DNA of 64,000 bases, taken from NCBI RefSeq assembly GCF_001570525.1, contig NZ_BBXC01000009.1, positions 426,363 through 490,362 of the forward strand, written 5' to 3'. Below are positions 1-7,794 of this stretch, piece by piece; position 1 is the first letter of the stretch, and each line of letters starts with the position of its first letter. The notes beneath the pieces were generated by a model. That model saw only the letters and a program-made list of their open reading frames with translations. It did not search any database and was not told the DNA's origin. A program made the position numbers and the translations under genes. Origin of the DNA: Herbidospora sakaeratensis (GTDB lineage: Bacteria; Actinomycetota; Actinomycetes; Streptosporangiales; Streptosporangiaceae).

Positions 1-30
1 GGCACCTACACCGAACCGCCGCGGTTCTAG
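1..30 (+). CDS. C-terminal end of an upstream gene (partial, uncertain)
   Basis: Reading frame 1 gives nine codons (GTYTEPPRF) and then TAG at 28-30. This would be the very end of a gene that begins before the window. Nine residues are too few to name a family, and no other frame offers a better solution. The next gene starts only after about 150 bases that carry a dispersed repeat, so it probably has its own promoter. Confidence 0.25.
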   Translation, partial: GTYTEPPRF

Positions 31-65
31 TCGTCACGGCGGGAGATCCAGCGGCGCTGAGCGCC

Positions 66-140
66 ATGGACGGCGGGCGCCCGGGGCGGCGGGAGGAGGC
101 CGGAGTAGGCGGAGCCGTAACGGAGCGAAGGTTTTCCGGG
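66..140 (+). repeat. dispersed intergenic repeat, copy 1
   Basis: A GC-rich stretch ending in GGCGGAGCCGTAACGGA followed by a GAAGG-like tail. The same arrangement recurs at about 8820-8890 and 43640-43715, always in a gene gap and in the same orientation. Here it lies just upstream of the thioredoxin/TPR gene. An in-frame start upstream at 66 would run through the repeat and is not believed. Confidence 0.6.
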
Positions 141-182
141 GTGCGGAGTGGGAGCCCTCGCCGATGCGGCAGGATTGGGCTT

Positions 183-1118
183 ATGGCAGCGGACTTCTCT
201 CGACCCGGATCGCTCTACGGCGCCATCGACCTCGGCGCCCGTAAGCAGGCCCTCGACGCGCAGGCCCGGCGGGAGGCCGCCGCGCAGAACCCGGCCGCCC
301 CCGGCGCGGCGCCCGAGATCATCGACGCTACGGCCGCGACCTTCACGACCGAGGTCGTGGAACGGTCGATGGGGGTGCCGATCGTCGTCGAGGCGACGGT
401 GCCGCGGGCCGCCCAGGTGCAGGAGTTCAGCCGCGCGCTCGAACAGCTCGCCGGCGAGGCCAAGGGCGCCTGGCTGCTGGCCAGGGTCGACGTCGAGGCC
501 AACCCCGAGCTCGCCCAGGCGCTGCGCATGCGCGCCATCCCCACCGTCTACCTGGCCTTCCAGGGGCAGCTCATGCCCCTGTTCGAGGGCCCGCTGTCCG
601 AACCGCAGCTGCGCCAGGCCATCGCGCAGGTCTTCGAGCAGCTCGGCGTGGCGCTGCCGCCGCCCGGCGAGGGCGACGACGAGGCGACCCCGCAGGAACC
701 GGCCGTCGACCCCGACCTGCTCGCCGCCGACATGGCCATCGAAGACGGCGACCTCGACGCCGCCGCCCAGGCGTTCCAGCGGCTGCTCGCCCGCCAGCCC
801 GGCAACGAGGAGGCCAAGATCGGCCTCGCCGGGGTGGGCCTGCTCAGCCGCACCCTCGACCTCGACCCCGCCGACGTGCTGAAGCGGGCTGCCGCCGCGC
901 CCGCCGACGTGGCCCTCCAGCTCCAGGCCGCCGACGTCGAACTGCTCGGCGGTCAGGTCGACGCCGCCTTCGACCGGCTCATCGCCGCGGTCCGCCGGAG
1001 CGCCGGAGACGACCGCGACAAGGCCCGCGTCCACCTGTTGAGCCTGTTCGAGACCCTGCCCGCCGACGACCCCTCGGTGGCCAAGGCACGCCGGGGTCTC
1101 GCCTCCGCGCTCTTCTGA
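183..1118 (+). CDS. thioredoxin-like/TPR co-chaperone (YbbN/CnoX type)
   Basis: A 311-residue cytosolic protein. The N-terminal half (about residues 45-155) is a thioredoxin-like fold: it has the family pattern of a strand reading VPIVVEATVPRA where Trx has WCxxC, so the redox cysteines are absent, then the cis-Pro loop IPTVYLAFQGQ. The C-terminal half (about 180-305) is helical TPR-like, as in E. coli YbbN/CnoX and mycobacterial Rv1324-type proteins. These act as holdase or co-chaperone and hand clients to GroEL or DnaK. I chose the ATG at 183 because upstream codons lie in a repeat. The lack of both Cys residues suggests a chaperone-only role (inference). Confidence 0.85.
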   Translation: MAADFSRPGSLYGAIDLGARKQALDAQARREAAAQNPAAPGAAPEIIDATAATFTTEVVERSMGVPIVVEATVPRAAQVQEFSRALEQLAGEAKGAWLLARVDVEANPELAQALRMRAIPTVYLAFQGQLMPLFEGPLSEPQLRQAIAQVFEQLGVALPPPGEGDDEATPQEPAVDPDLLAADMAIEDGDLDAAAQAFQRLLARQPGNEEAKIGLAGVGLLSRTLDLDPADVLKRAAAAPADVALQLQAADVELLGGQVDAAFDRLIAAVRRSAGDDRDKARVHLLSLFETLPADDPSVAKARRGLASALF

Positions 1119-1188
1119 ACCGGGCATATCACCTGCTGGATGGTGGCACGATTGGACGCACACCCAATGCGCAAAGGAGCGGATTGAC

Positions 1189-2598
1189 GTGGCTACCGTG
1201 CCCAGCGTGTCCTATTCGATCACCGTCCGTCTGGAAGTGCCCGCAGGGGGCAAGGCGGTGAGCCAGCTCACCCATGCGGTCGAGAACGCCGGCGGCGTCG
1301 TCACCGCCCTCGACGTGACCAACGCCGGACATGAGAAGCTGCGCATCGACGTGACCTGCGCCGCCCGTGACACCGACCACGCCCAGGCGATCGTCGACCG
1401 CCTGGGCGAGGTCGAGGACGTGGCGATCCACAAGGTCTCCGACCGGACCTTCCTGATGCACCTCGGCGGCAAGATCGAGATGAAGTCGAAGGTGCCGCTG
1501 CGCAACCGCGACGAACTCTCGATGGCCTACACGCCGGGTGTCGCGCGGGTCTCCATGGCGATCGCCCGCAACCCCGAAGACGCCCGCCGCCTGACGATCA
1601 AACGGAACTCGGTCGCCGTCGTGACCGACGGGTCCGCCGTCCTCGGCCTCGGCAACATCGGCCCCGCCGCCGCCCTCCCCGTGATGGAGGGCAAGGCGGC
1701 CCTGTTCAAGCGGTTCGCCGGCATCGACGCGTGGCCCATCTGCCTCGACACCCAGGACGCCGACCAGATCGTCGAGATCGTCCGGGCCATCTCGCCCGGC
1801 TTCGGCGGCATCAACCTCGAAGACATCTCGGCGCCCCGCTGCTTCGAGATCGAGCGCCGCCTGCGCGAACTCGTCGACATCCCCGTTTTCCACGACGACC
1901 AGCACGGCACCGCGATCGTCGTGCTCGCCGCGCTCACCAACGCGCTGCGGGTCGTGAAGAAGGAACTGCCCGACGTCCGCATCACCCTGGCCGGCGCCGG
2001 CGCGGCCGGCACCGCCGTGTTGCGGCTGCTGCTCGCGGCCGGGGCGAAGAACGTCATCGTGTGCGACTACCTCGGCGCCGTCCACCGCGGCCGCGACGAC
2101 CTCGACGAGTCGCTGCGCTGGATCGCCGAGCACACCAACGCCGAGGGCTACAGCGAAGACCTGCGCGGCGCGGTCAAGGGCGCCGACGTGTTCATCGGCG
2201 TGTCCGCGCCCGGCATCCTGACCGGCGACGACATCGCGACGATGAACTCCGACGCGGTCGTCTTCGCCCTGGCGAACCCCGAGCCCGAGGTCTCCCCCGA
2301 CGACGCCCGCGAACACGCGGCCGTGGTGGCGACCGGCCGGTCCGACTACCCCAACCAGATCAACAACGTGCTGGCCTTCCCCGGCGTCTTCCGCGGCCTC
2401 CTCGACGCCCAGGCCGACGGGGTCACCCAGGAGATGCTCCTGGCGGCGGCCCGCGCCCTGGCGGCGGTGGTGTCACCGGAGGAACTCGGCCCCAACTACA
2501 TCGTGCCCAGCGTCTTCCACCCTGACGTGGCGGGCGCGGTCGCGGCGGCGGTCCGCGAATCGGCGGGCGGCAAGGCCCGCGGCTTCACCGAGGCGTAG
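1189..2598 (+). CDS. NAD(P)-dependent malic enzyme with N-terminal ACT domain
   Basis: A 469-residue cytosolic enzyme that decarboxylates L-malate to pyruvate, linking the TCA cycle to gluconeogenesis and NADPH or NADH supply. Residues about 8-85 form an ACT-like regulatory domain. The catalytic part begins at the Tyr-containing motif AYTPGVA (Tyr114) and includes VVTDGSAVLGLGNIGP, EDISAPRCFEIE and the DDQHGTA metal/substrate loop. A Rossmann region with GAGAAGTA binds the cofactor. The GTG start at 1189 follows a good AAAGGAG ribosome site. The ACT domain suggests amino-acid or small-ligand control, as in other actinobacterial malic enzymes. Confidence 0.95.
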   Translation: MATVPSVSYSITVRLEVPAGGKAVSQLTHAVENAGGVVTALDVTNAGHEKLRIDVTCAARDTDHAQAIVDRLGEVEDVAIHKVSDRTFLMHLGGKIEMKSKVPLRNRDELSMAYTPGVARVSMAIARNPEDARRLTIKRNSVAVVTDGSAVLGLGNIGPAAALPVMEGKAALFKRFAGIDAWPICLDTQDADQIVEIVRAISPGFGGINLEDISAPRCFEIERRLRELVDIPVFHDDQHGTAIVVLAALTNALRVVKKELPDVRITLAGAGAAGTAVLRLLLAAGAKNVIVCDYLGAVHRGRDDLDESLRWIAEHTNAEGYSEDLRGAVKGADVFIGVSAPGILTGDDIATMNSDAVVFALANPEPEVSPDDAREHAAVVATGRSDYPNQINNVLAFPGVFRGLLDAQADGVTQEMLLAAARALAAVVSPEELGPNYIVPSVFHPDVAGAVAAAVRESAGGKARGFTEA

Positions 2599-2701
2599 GT
2601 TCCGGCACGACCCGGGCTTCGCGCAGGCGGCTCGCAGCCTGATTTTGGGCGGTGAGGCTTGGGCGTGACCGCCTCGGGGCGGCTGGGTGTAACGAGACGT
2701 T

Positions 2702-2730
2702 CGGCCCGGTCTGGAATCCAGTCCGGGCCG
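2702..2730. terminator. bidirectional hairpin terminator
   Basis: An almost perfect inverted repeat with a 14-base stem: CGGCCCGG then CTGGA on one side, TCCAG then CCGGGCCG on the other, with one T-T mismatch and a minimal loop. It sits between the convergent malic enzyme and LPXTG-protein genes, as a shared terminator would. Confidence 0.75.
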
Positions 2731-2775
2731 TCTTCGTTCAGGGCGGGCCGTCTCCGTATAGTCCGGTCGTTTCGT

Positions 2776-3894
2776 CTAGCGCGGGGTCACCGGGAAGGTG
2801 CGGCGGGGCCAGATTCGGGCCAGCCACCAGAAGACGCCGCCCATGATGACCAGGCCGCCCGCTGTGGCGACCTTGCCCCACAGGTCGGCGGGTGGGCCCG
2901 TGTAGGGGAGCACGTCCTCGTCGTGGACGCGGTCGCGGTTCCACCAGCCGATGCTCTCGGCCTCGCGCTCCGGGCGGTGGTCGTCTTCCCGGTCCCACCA
3001 GTTGTCGTGGCCGCCGTCCCACCAGCCGCCGTGGTGGTCGCCGTGGCGGTGGTGGTCGTCGCGGCCCCACCAGTCGTTGTCGTGGTGATGGTGGTGGTCG
3101 CGGTTCCACCAGTTGTGCTCCTCGCGGTTCCACCAGCCGCCGCCGTGGTGGTCGCCGTGGTGATCGCCCCGGTCCCACCAGCCGCCGCCGTGGTGGGCTC
3201 CCTGGCCCCATTTGCCGAAGTCGAACAGCCCGTGGTGGCGCTCGCCGCCTTCGCCGCGGTCCTGACCCCATTTGCCGAAGTCGAACAGGCCGTGCTGGCG
3301 CTCGCCGCCCTCCTCGCGGTCCTGACCCCACTTGCCGAAGTCGAACAGGCCGCCGCCCTCGCCTCGGTCGTTCTGGTTCTCCTCCCGGTTCTGGCCCCAT
3401 TTGCCGGGGTCGAACAGGCCGCCGCCTTCGCTGCGGTCGTTCTGGTTCTCCTCGCGGTCCTGGCCCCACTTGCCGAAGTCGAACAGGCCGTGGTGGACGT
3501 CGTCGGCGCCCTGGTCGTTTCTGTTCTGGAGGCCGGCCGTGCGGGTGGTGGTGACGGGGCGGCAGGCGTCGATCCAGCGTTCGGAGACCTGTTCGCCGTC
3601 GCCGTGGACCTTCAGGCGGGCGCTCCGGGTGATCCGGACCGACTCCTCGACGGTCTCGTTGGCGGCCGACCGGCCGCGGGCGATGACGTCGTTGTCGCGG
3701 TAGAGGGTGAACTCGTGGGCGTCGGGGCCCGGGTTGGTGATGCTGACCAGGACGTCACCGGAGGCGCAGTCGATCTTCTCGTACTTCACCTGGAGCGGAG
3801 GCGGGGCCGCGGCGGCCTGGGCGGGCAGCAGCAGCGCCGCCATCGGTGTGGCGAGCAGCGCGAACGCCCTGCGTGCCGGTCTCGTCTGTCCCAC
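2776..3894 (-). CDS. LPXTG-anchored secreted protein with Gly-Lys-Trp and Trp-Trp/His repeats
   Basis: A 372-residue surface protein. Residues 1-30 are a signal peptide (RRAF, then a hydrophobic core ending in AQAAAA). About 35-115 form a small beta-rich domain with two cysteines (Cys43, Cys111) that could pair. Residues 136-232 hold five repeats with the core GLFDFGKWGQ, in units of 20-23 residues. Residues 233-318 are extremely rich in His, Asp and Trp, with at least seven WW-(D/N/G)-(R/G) motifs and a run of five His. Then come LPYTG (329-333), a membrane segment (about 343-359) and a basic tail, a standard sortase signal. Sortase anchoring is supported by the sequence. The function is unknown: metal binding or adhesive/coacervate behaviour are only suggestions. 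Confidence 0.85.
   Translation of the reverse strand: MGQTRPARRAFALLATPMAALLLPAQAAAAPPPLQVKYEKIDCASGDVLVSITNPGPDAHEFTLYRDNDVIARGRSAANETVEESVRITRSARLKVHGDGEQVSERWIDACRPVTTTRTAGLQNRNDQGADDVHHGLFDFGKWGQDREENQNDRSEGGGLFDPGKWGQNREENQNDRGEGGGLFDFGKWGQDREEGGERQHGLFDFGKWGQDRGEGGERHHGLFDFGKWGQGAHHGGGWWDRGDHHGDHHGGGWWNREEHNWWNRDHHHHHDNDWWGRDDHHRHGDHHGGWWDGGHDNWWDREDDHRPEREAESIGWWNRDRVHDEDVLPYTGPPADLWGKVATAGGLVIMGGVFWWLARIWPRRTFPVTPR
3199..3489 (-). repeat. in-frame tandem repeats in the LPXTG protein gene
   Basis: Five tandem DNA units of 60, 60, 69 and 69 bases plus a terminal unit, each containing TTGCCGAAGTCGAACAG on the plus strand (one unit has GGGG in place of GAAG). They encode the GLFDFGKWGQ repeats. 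The near-identity at DNA level indicates recent expansion, so the number of repeats may vary between strains. Confidence 0.85.
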
Positions 3895-4007
3895 GGGTCC
3901 CCCTCGCCCAAGATCCTTCTGGTACGGAGAGTTCCCATGTCATCCAATTTCGTAACTCAGAGTAACGGGGTGGGGTGACGTGCGCGAATCGGCCTTCCTG
4001 CCGCATC

Positions 4008-4595
4008 ATGGAGGGTATGGCGGAGTCGATCTACGTCGGTGGGCTGTTGGTGGCGACGCCACTGCTCGACGACCCGAACTTCCGGCGTAGTGTCGTCCTC
4101 ATCCTGGAGCACGACGAAGACGGCGGCACGCTCGGTGTGGTGATCAACAGGCCCAGCGACATCAGCGTCACGTCGGTACTCCCCACCTGGGATCCTCTGG
4201 TGACCGGCCCCTCGGTCCTCTTCGAGGGAGGGCCCGTCCAGACCGACAGCGCCCTGGCCCTCGCCGTCGTCATGAGCGGCGCCGAACCCCTCGGCTGGCG
4301 CCGCCTCCACACCGGCCGCCGGGGCGTCTCCCGCCTCGGCACCGTCGACCTCGACGCGCCCCCCGAGATCCTGGCCGGCGAGATCTCCCAGATGCGGATC
4401 TTCGCCGGCTACGCCGGCTGGACTCAGGGACAACTGGCGGGCGAGGTCGCCCAGGGCGCCTGGTACATCATCGACTCTGAACCGGGCGACACCTTCCACC
4501 CGGACCCGTCGTCGTTGTGGCGCACCGTCCTCAGAAGACAACCGGGCGAACTGGCCTTCGTCGCCAGCTACCCCGACGACCCGTCACAGAACTGA
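4008..4595 (+). CDS. YqgE/AlgH family protein
   Basis: A cytosolic protein of about 192-195 residues of the UPF0301 YqgE/AlgH family, whose biochemical role is not settled. Visible signatures are GGLLVATPLLDDPNFRRSVV, the HDEDGGTLGVVINRP segment, LFEGGPV and the C-terminal FAGYAGWTQGQLAGE block. Two start codons are close together (4008 and 4017). The GGAGGG between them is too near to serve the second, so I prefer 4008 with low certainty. It stands alone between the divergent LPXTG-protein gene and a repeat-rich gap. Confidence 0.9.
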   Translation: MEGMAESIYVGGLLVATPLLDDPNFRRSVVLILEHDEDGGTLGVVINRPSDISVTSVLPTWDPLVTGPSVLFEGGPVQTDSALALAVVMSGAEPLGWRRLHTGRRGVSRLGTVDLDAPPEILAGEISQMRIFAGYAGWTQGQLAGEVAQGAWYIIDSEPGDTFHPDPSSLWRTVLRRQPGELAFVASYPDDPSQN

Positions 4596-4665
4596 CCACC
4601 GAAGCGATCCGTCGCGGAGCTGGCCACCGAAGCGACCCGTCGCGGAACTGGACGAAGCGTGGTGC
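4582..4665 (+). repeat. 28-base tandem repeat at the end of yqgE
   Basis: Two full copies and one partial copy of a 28-base unit (pattern CGTCGCGGA-CTGG-CCACCGAAGCGACC) start at 4582, 4610 and 4638. The first copy contains the last codons and stop of the YqgE gene. It looks like slippage or duplication of the 3' end, with no protein consequence. Confidence 0.7.
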
Positions 4666-4753
4666 CCGAACCGACGGCCCGCCCGCCCTGGGTGCACGCA
4701 TCATCGTTCACCTGACCGACGTTTTCCGGGGCCCGCGCCGCGACGTGTGAAAA

Positions 4754-5070
4754 GCGTCAGCGGTCCCGGCCCGCCATCATGAGTTCGTTGACCAGTGCGA
4801 AAGGTGTCTTCCGGGCGTCTGGTCATGCCGTCGATGTCGTTCAGCTCTTCGAGCGTGCAGTTCTCCAGGCCGACTCGATCGTGCTGGTGAACGTCGCGGT
4901 GACGGGTGAAGGCGTCAGTGGTCCCAGCCGGCCACCATGAGTTCGTTGACCAGTGCGAAAGGTGTCTTCCGGGCGTCTGGTCATGCCGTCGATGTCGTTC
5001 AGCTCTTCGAGCGTGCAGTTCTCCTGGCCGACTCGATCGTGCTGGTGGACGTCGCGGTGGCGGGTGGAAG
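4754..5070 (-). pseudogene. two decayed tandem copies of the TetR gene 3' end
   Basis: Units beginning at 4754 and 4912 repeat, with a period of 158-159 bases, the last roughly 50 codons of the adjacent TetR gene (whose own copy begins at 5071). Read on the minus strand, the copies keep the stretch for ENCTLEEL...LVDELMVAGWD but carry small insertions and deletions. In the middle copy one base is lost in the STIRVG region and one gained in the DTFAL region, so neither is an open continuation. They account for most of the 480-base gap between YqgE and TetR, together with the 28-base repeat. No independent gene is seen. Confidence 0.8.
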
Positions 5071-5073
5071 GCG

Positions 5074-5679
5074 TCAGCGGTCCCAGCCGGCCACCATCAG
5101 TTCGTCGACCAGTGCGAAGGTGTCCTCCAGGCGTCTGGTCAAGCCGTCGATGTCGCTCAGTTCCTCCAGCGTGCAGTTCTCCAGGCCGACCCTGATCGTG
5201 CTGGTGAACGTCGCCGTCACGAACTGGCTGCGCAGGTCGTCGGCGCCGCGGCGGCGGGCGACCTCTTCTAAGATGCGCTGCTCGTTGGCGAGCATCAGCC
5301 GCATCTGGCCCGCGAAGATGGTCGGGGTCGCCTCGACGACCTGCCGGGCCTTGAGGAAACGTCGCTTGTCCTCCGGCTCGCCGTCGCGCAGCACCGCCAC
5401 CGCCCCCCGCATGGCCTGGGCGAGCGCGGTAAAGGGGGACTCGGTTCCGGGACGGTCGTGGAGCTCCGATAGAAATACGTCCTGCGCGTCGGTGGCGGGG
5501 GCCAGCGCCACCTCTTCCTTCGAGCCGAAGTAGCGGAAGAACGTGCGGGGCGACACGTCGACCGCCGCGGCGATCTGGTCGATCGTCGTCGATTCGTAGC
5601 CCTGCTCCAGGAACAGGTCGAGGGCCGCGTCGATGAGCGCGACGCGTGTCTTGAGCTTCTTGCGCTCACGCAGACCCAT
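5074..5679 (-). CDS. TetR family repressor, probable regulator of the divergent MFS pump
   Basis: A 201-residue DNA-binding protein. Residues about 8-60 are a TetR helix-turn-helix (TTIDQIAAAVDVSPRTFFRYFGSKEE), and the rest is an all-helical ligand domain. The ATG at 5679 is chosen over an in-frame GTG three codons upstream because GGAGG lies eight bases before the ATG. It is divergent from the drug-efflux gene at 5814 with a palindrome between them, so it most likely represses that gene and itself until a ligand binds. Its 3' end has been duplicated twice in tandem downstream. Confidence 0.9.
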   Translation of the reverse strand: MGLRERKKLKTRVALIDAALDLFLEQGYESTTIDQIAAAVDVSPRTFFRYFGSKEEVALAPATDAQDVFLSELHDRPGTESPFTALAQAMRGAVAVLRDGEPEDKRRFLKARQVVEATPTIFAGQMRLMLANEQRILEEVARRRGADDLRSQFVTATFTSTIRVGLENCTLEELSDIDGLTRRLEDTFALVDELMVAGWDR

Positions 5680-5755
5680 CCCTGTCACCTCCTCGAAACA
5701 TTCAGTTCACCAGCTGCCAGTTGTCAGGATATGTCGGATAAAACACTTTGTCATC

Positions 5756-5770
5756 TGTCATGGACTGACA
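5756..5770. promoter_or_regulatory. candidate TetR operator
   Basis: The inverted repeat TGTCA-N5-TGACA lies in the intergenic region between the TetR and MFS genes, 44 bases before the MFS start. A looser TGTCAGGATATGTC direct element lies just upstream (about 5722-5735). The position fits control of both divergent genes. Confidence 0.5.
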
Positions 5771-5813
5771 TAATCTACGTCGCGTTGACTTTCTATCCGG
5801 GGGAGAACCCGTT

Positions 5814-7379
5814 ATGTCACAGACCACCGCCCTGCCGAAGGAGGCGCAAGGCGAAGCCGGTCCAACTCGGCCGTGGCTGACCCTGCTGGCCGTCTCGCTC
5901 GGCGTGATCATGGTGATGCTCGACGGCACCGTCGTCGCCATCGCCAACCCGGTCATCGGGGCTGAGCTCCAGGCCTCGCTCGCCGACCTCCAGTGGGTCA
6001 CCAGCGGATATCTGCTGGCCCTGGCGGTCTTCCTCATCACCGCCGGCAAGCTCGGTGACATCTTCGGGCACAAGCGGGTGTTCCTGATCGGCGTCGTCGG
6101 CTTCGCGCTGACCTCGCTGGCGATCGGCCTCACCTCCTCGATCGGCCCCCTGATCGCCTTCCGCGTGCTCCAGGGCCTCTTCGGCGCGCTGCTCCAGCCC
6201 GCCGCGCTGGCGCTGCTGCGCATGGCCTTCCCCGGTGACCGGCTGAACATGGCGATGGGCGCGTGGGGCGGCATCATCGGCCTGTCGTCGGCGGCCGGCC
6301 CGATCGTGGGCGGTCTGCTGGTCGAGCACGTCAGCTGGCAGTCGGTGTTCTTCATCAACGTGCCCGTCGGCGTCATCGCCCTCGCGGTCGGCTGGTGGGC
6401 GCTGAGCGAGAGCAAGGCCAAGTTCCTCTCGAAGGTCGACTGGCTGGGCGTCGTACTGCTGTCGATCATGATGTTCTCGCTGGTCTGGGCGATCATCAAG
6501 GCCCCCGAGTGGGGTTGGGGCGACACCGGTACGCTGATCTCCCTCGCCGTCGCCGTCGTGTTCCTCGCCGGGTTCCTCTGGTGGCAGACCCGGGTCTCCC
6601 AGCCGCTGCTGCCGCTGGGCCTGTTCCGCAACGCGTCGTTCTCCGTCGGTACGACGCTGATGATCCTCACCGCGTTCTCGATGTTCGGCGCGATGTTCTT
6701 CCTGACCTTCTTCTTCCAGGGCGTGCACGGCCTGTCGCCGCTGGAGTCGGGGCTGCGCATGTTGCCGATGAGCGCCGGCATGATCGTCGCCTCGCCGCTG
6801 GCCGGGTTCCTGATCGGCAAGCTCGGGCCGCGCGTCATGATCTCGGGCGGCATGCTCATCACCGCCGTCGCGATGTTCCTGATGTCGCGCCTGTCGATCG
6901 ACGCGACGTTCGTCGACAGCGCCATCCCGTTCGTGCTGCTGGCCTTCGGCCTGTCGCCCGTCTTCGTCGGCGCGACCGAGATCATCGTCGGCAACGCCCC
7001 CGAGGAGCTGTCGGGTGTCGCGGGCGGCCTCCAGCAGTCGGCCATGCAGGTCGGCGGCGCGCTGGGCACCGCGATCCTCGGCGCCATCGTCGCGGCGAAG
7101 GTCTCGTCCGTGTACGAGGGCTACCTCGGCCCCGCCGCCCAGGCGTTCCCCCCGGAGCAGCTCGCGGGCCTCAAGGACGCCGCCTCCTATGGCGCCGCCC
7201 CCCAGGGCCTGCCCGAGCAGATCGCCGGCGCGGTCACCAACGCCTCCCACCTGTCGTTCATGGACGGCCTCCACCTCGGCTTCGAGGTCAGCGCCGGCGT
7301 GGCGGTCTTCGCGGCGATCATCGCCCTGCTCGTGAGGGCCGGCCGCAAGACCGAGGGCGCCGCGGTGCACATCGGCTGA
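5814..7379 (+). CDS. MFS drug efflux transporter, DHA2 (EmrB/QacA) family
   Basis: A 521-residue inner-membrane proton-drug antiporter with about 14 transmembrane helices. Family motifs are visible: MVMLDGTVVAIANPVI in helix 1 (motif D1), the GKLGDIFGHKRVF loop (motif A), FRVLQGLFGALLQPAALALL and the GPIVGGLLVEHVSWQSVFFINVPVG region of motif C. An ATG preceded by GGGGGAGA gives the start. The divergent TetR gene and the intervening palindrome suggest induction by a toxic compound. The substrate cannot be told from sequence. Confidence 0.93.
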   Translation: MSQTTALPKEAQGEAGPTRPWLTLLAVSLGVIMVMLDGTVVAIANPVIGAELQASLADLQWVTSGYLLALAVFLITAGKLGDIFGHKRVFLIGVVGFALTSLAIGLTSSIGPLIAFRVLQGLFGALLQPAALALLRMAFPGDRLNMAMGAWGGIIGLSSAAGPIVGGLLVEHVSWQSVFFINVPVGVIALAVGWWALSESKAKFLSKVDWLGVVLLSIMMFSLVWAIIKAPEWGWGDTGTLISLAVAVVFLAGFLWWQTRVSQPLLPLGLFRNASFSVGTTLMILTAFSMFGAMFFLTFFFQGVHGLSPLESGLRMLPMSAGMIVASPLAGFLIGKLGPRVMISGGMLITAVAMFLMSRLSIDATFVDSAIPFVLLAFGLSPVFVGATEIIVGNAPEELSGVAGGLQQSAMQVGGALGTAILGAIVAAKVSSVYEGYLGPAAQAFPPEQLAGLKDAASYGAAPQGLPEQIAGAVTNASHLSFMDGLHLGFEVSAGVAVFAAIIALLVRAGRKTEGAAVHIG

Positions 7380-7380
7380 G

Positions 7381-7434
7381 AAACTCCCAAACGGTGGCTC
7401 CCATCCCTTTTTGGGGCGGGAGCCATCTGAGTTT
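7381..7434 (+). terminator. terminator after the MFS gene
   Basis: Hairpin with an inner stem TGGCTCCC / GGGAGCCA and an outer AAACTC / GAGTTT pairing, beginning two bases after the stop codon of the MFS gene. A run of five T lies in the loop rather than after the stem, so strength is uncertain. Confidence 0.6.
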
Positions 7435-7449
7435 GTAGACTCGGTTCCC

Positions 7450-7713
7450 GTGAGCAGTACGAAGATTCTTCCCGACCAGAAGACCGAGGTCGTCCCGCGC
7501 ACGTCCCACGGCGGCGACGGCGACCACGAGCGGTTCAGCCACTACGCCGACCGGAACAAGGTCACCGAGAGCTACATCACGGGTGCGCCGGTTCGGGCGA
7601 TCTGCGGCAAGGTGTGGGTGCCCAGCCGCGATCCGAAGAAGTATCCCGTCTGCCCCGAATGCAAGGAGATCTACGAGGGTCTCCCCAAGGGCGAGTCGGG
7701 CGACGACAAGTGA
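7450..7713 (+). CDS. DUF3039 family protein
   Basis: An 87-residue small protein of the actinobacterial DUF3039 family. The conserved core is TGAPVRAICGKVWVPSRDP followed by CPECKEIYEGL; the three cysteines (one CGK, one CPEC pair) look like a zinc site. The GTG at 7450 (SSTKILPDQ...) is taken as start because codons upstream fall in the terminator hairpin. Function is unknown. In actinobacteria this family is widely conserved and often near helicase or NAD genes, which lie a few kilobases downstream here. Confidence 0.85.
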   Translation: MSSTKILPDQKTEVVPRTSHGGDGDHERFSHYADRNKVTESYITGAPVRAICGKVWVPSRDPKKYPVCPECKEIYEGLPKGESGDDK

Positions 7714-7794
7714 CGGGTGTCACTACAGCTTGATCGACTCCGATGCGGCTAGCGTTCGAACCCTGGTCCGGACCGGTCGCATCGGGGGAATCGA

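Noticed and set aside
66-182. Upstream extension of the thioredoxin/TPR gene to 66
   Set aside because: The added 39 codons lie in the dispersed repeat and have no counterpart in the family; ATG at 183 fits the usual length.
2659-3978. Plus-strand frame (439 residues) with Val/Ala/Pro repeats opposite the LPXTG-protein gene
   Set aside because: Repeats are those of the minus-strand gene read backwards; the minus-strand product has a full signal peptide and sortase signal, so it is the real one.
5817-7502. Long open frame on the minus strand opposite the MFS gene (561 residues)
   Set aside because: It is a codon-position shadow of the MFS gene in GC-rich DNA: no ribosome site, Asp/Glu/Arg/Gln-rich low-complexity product, no family pattern.
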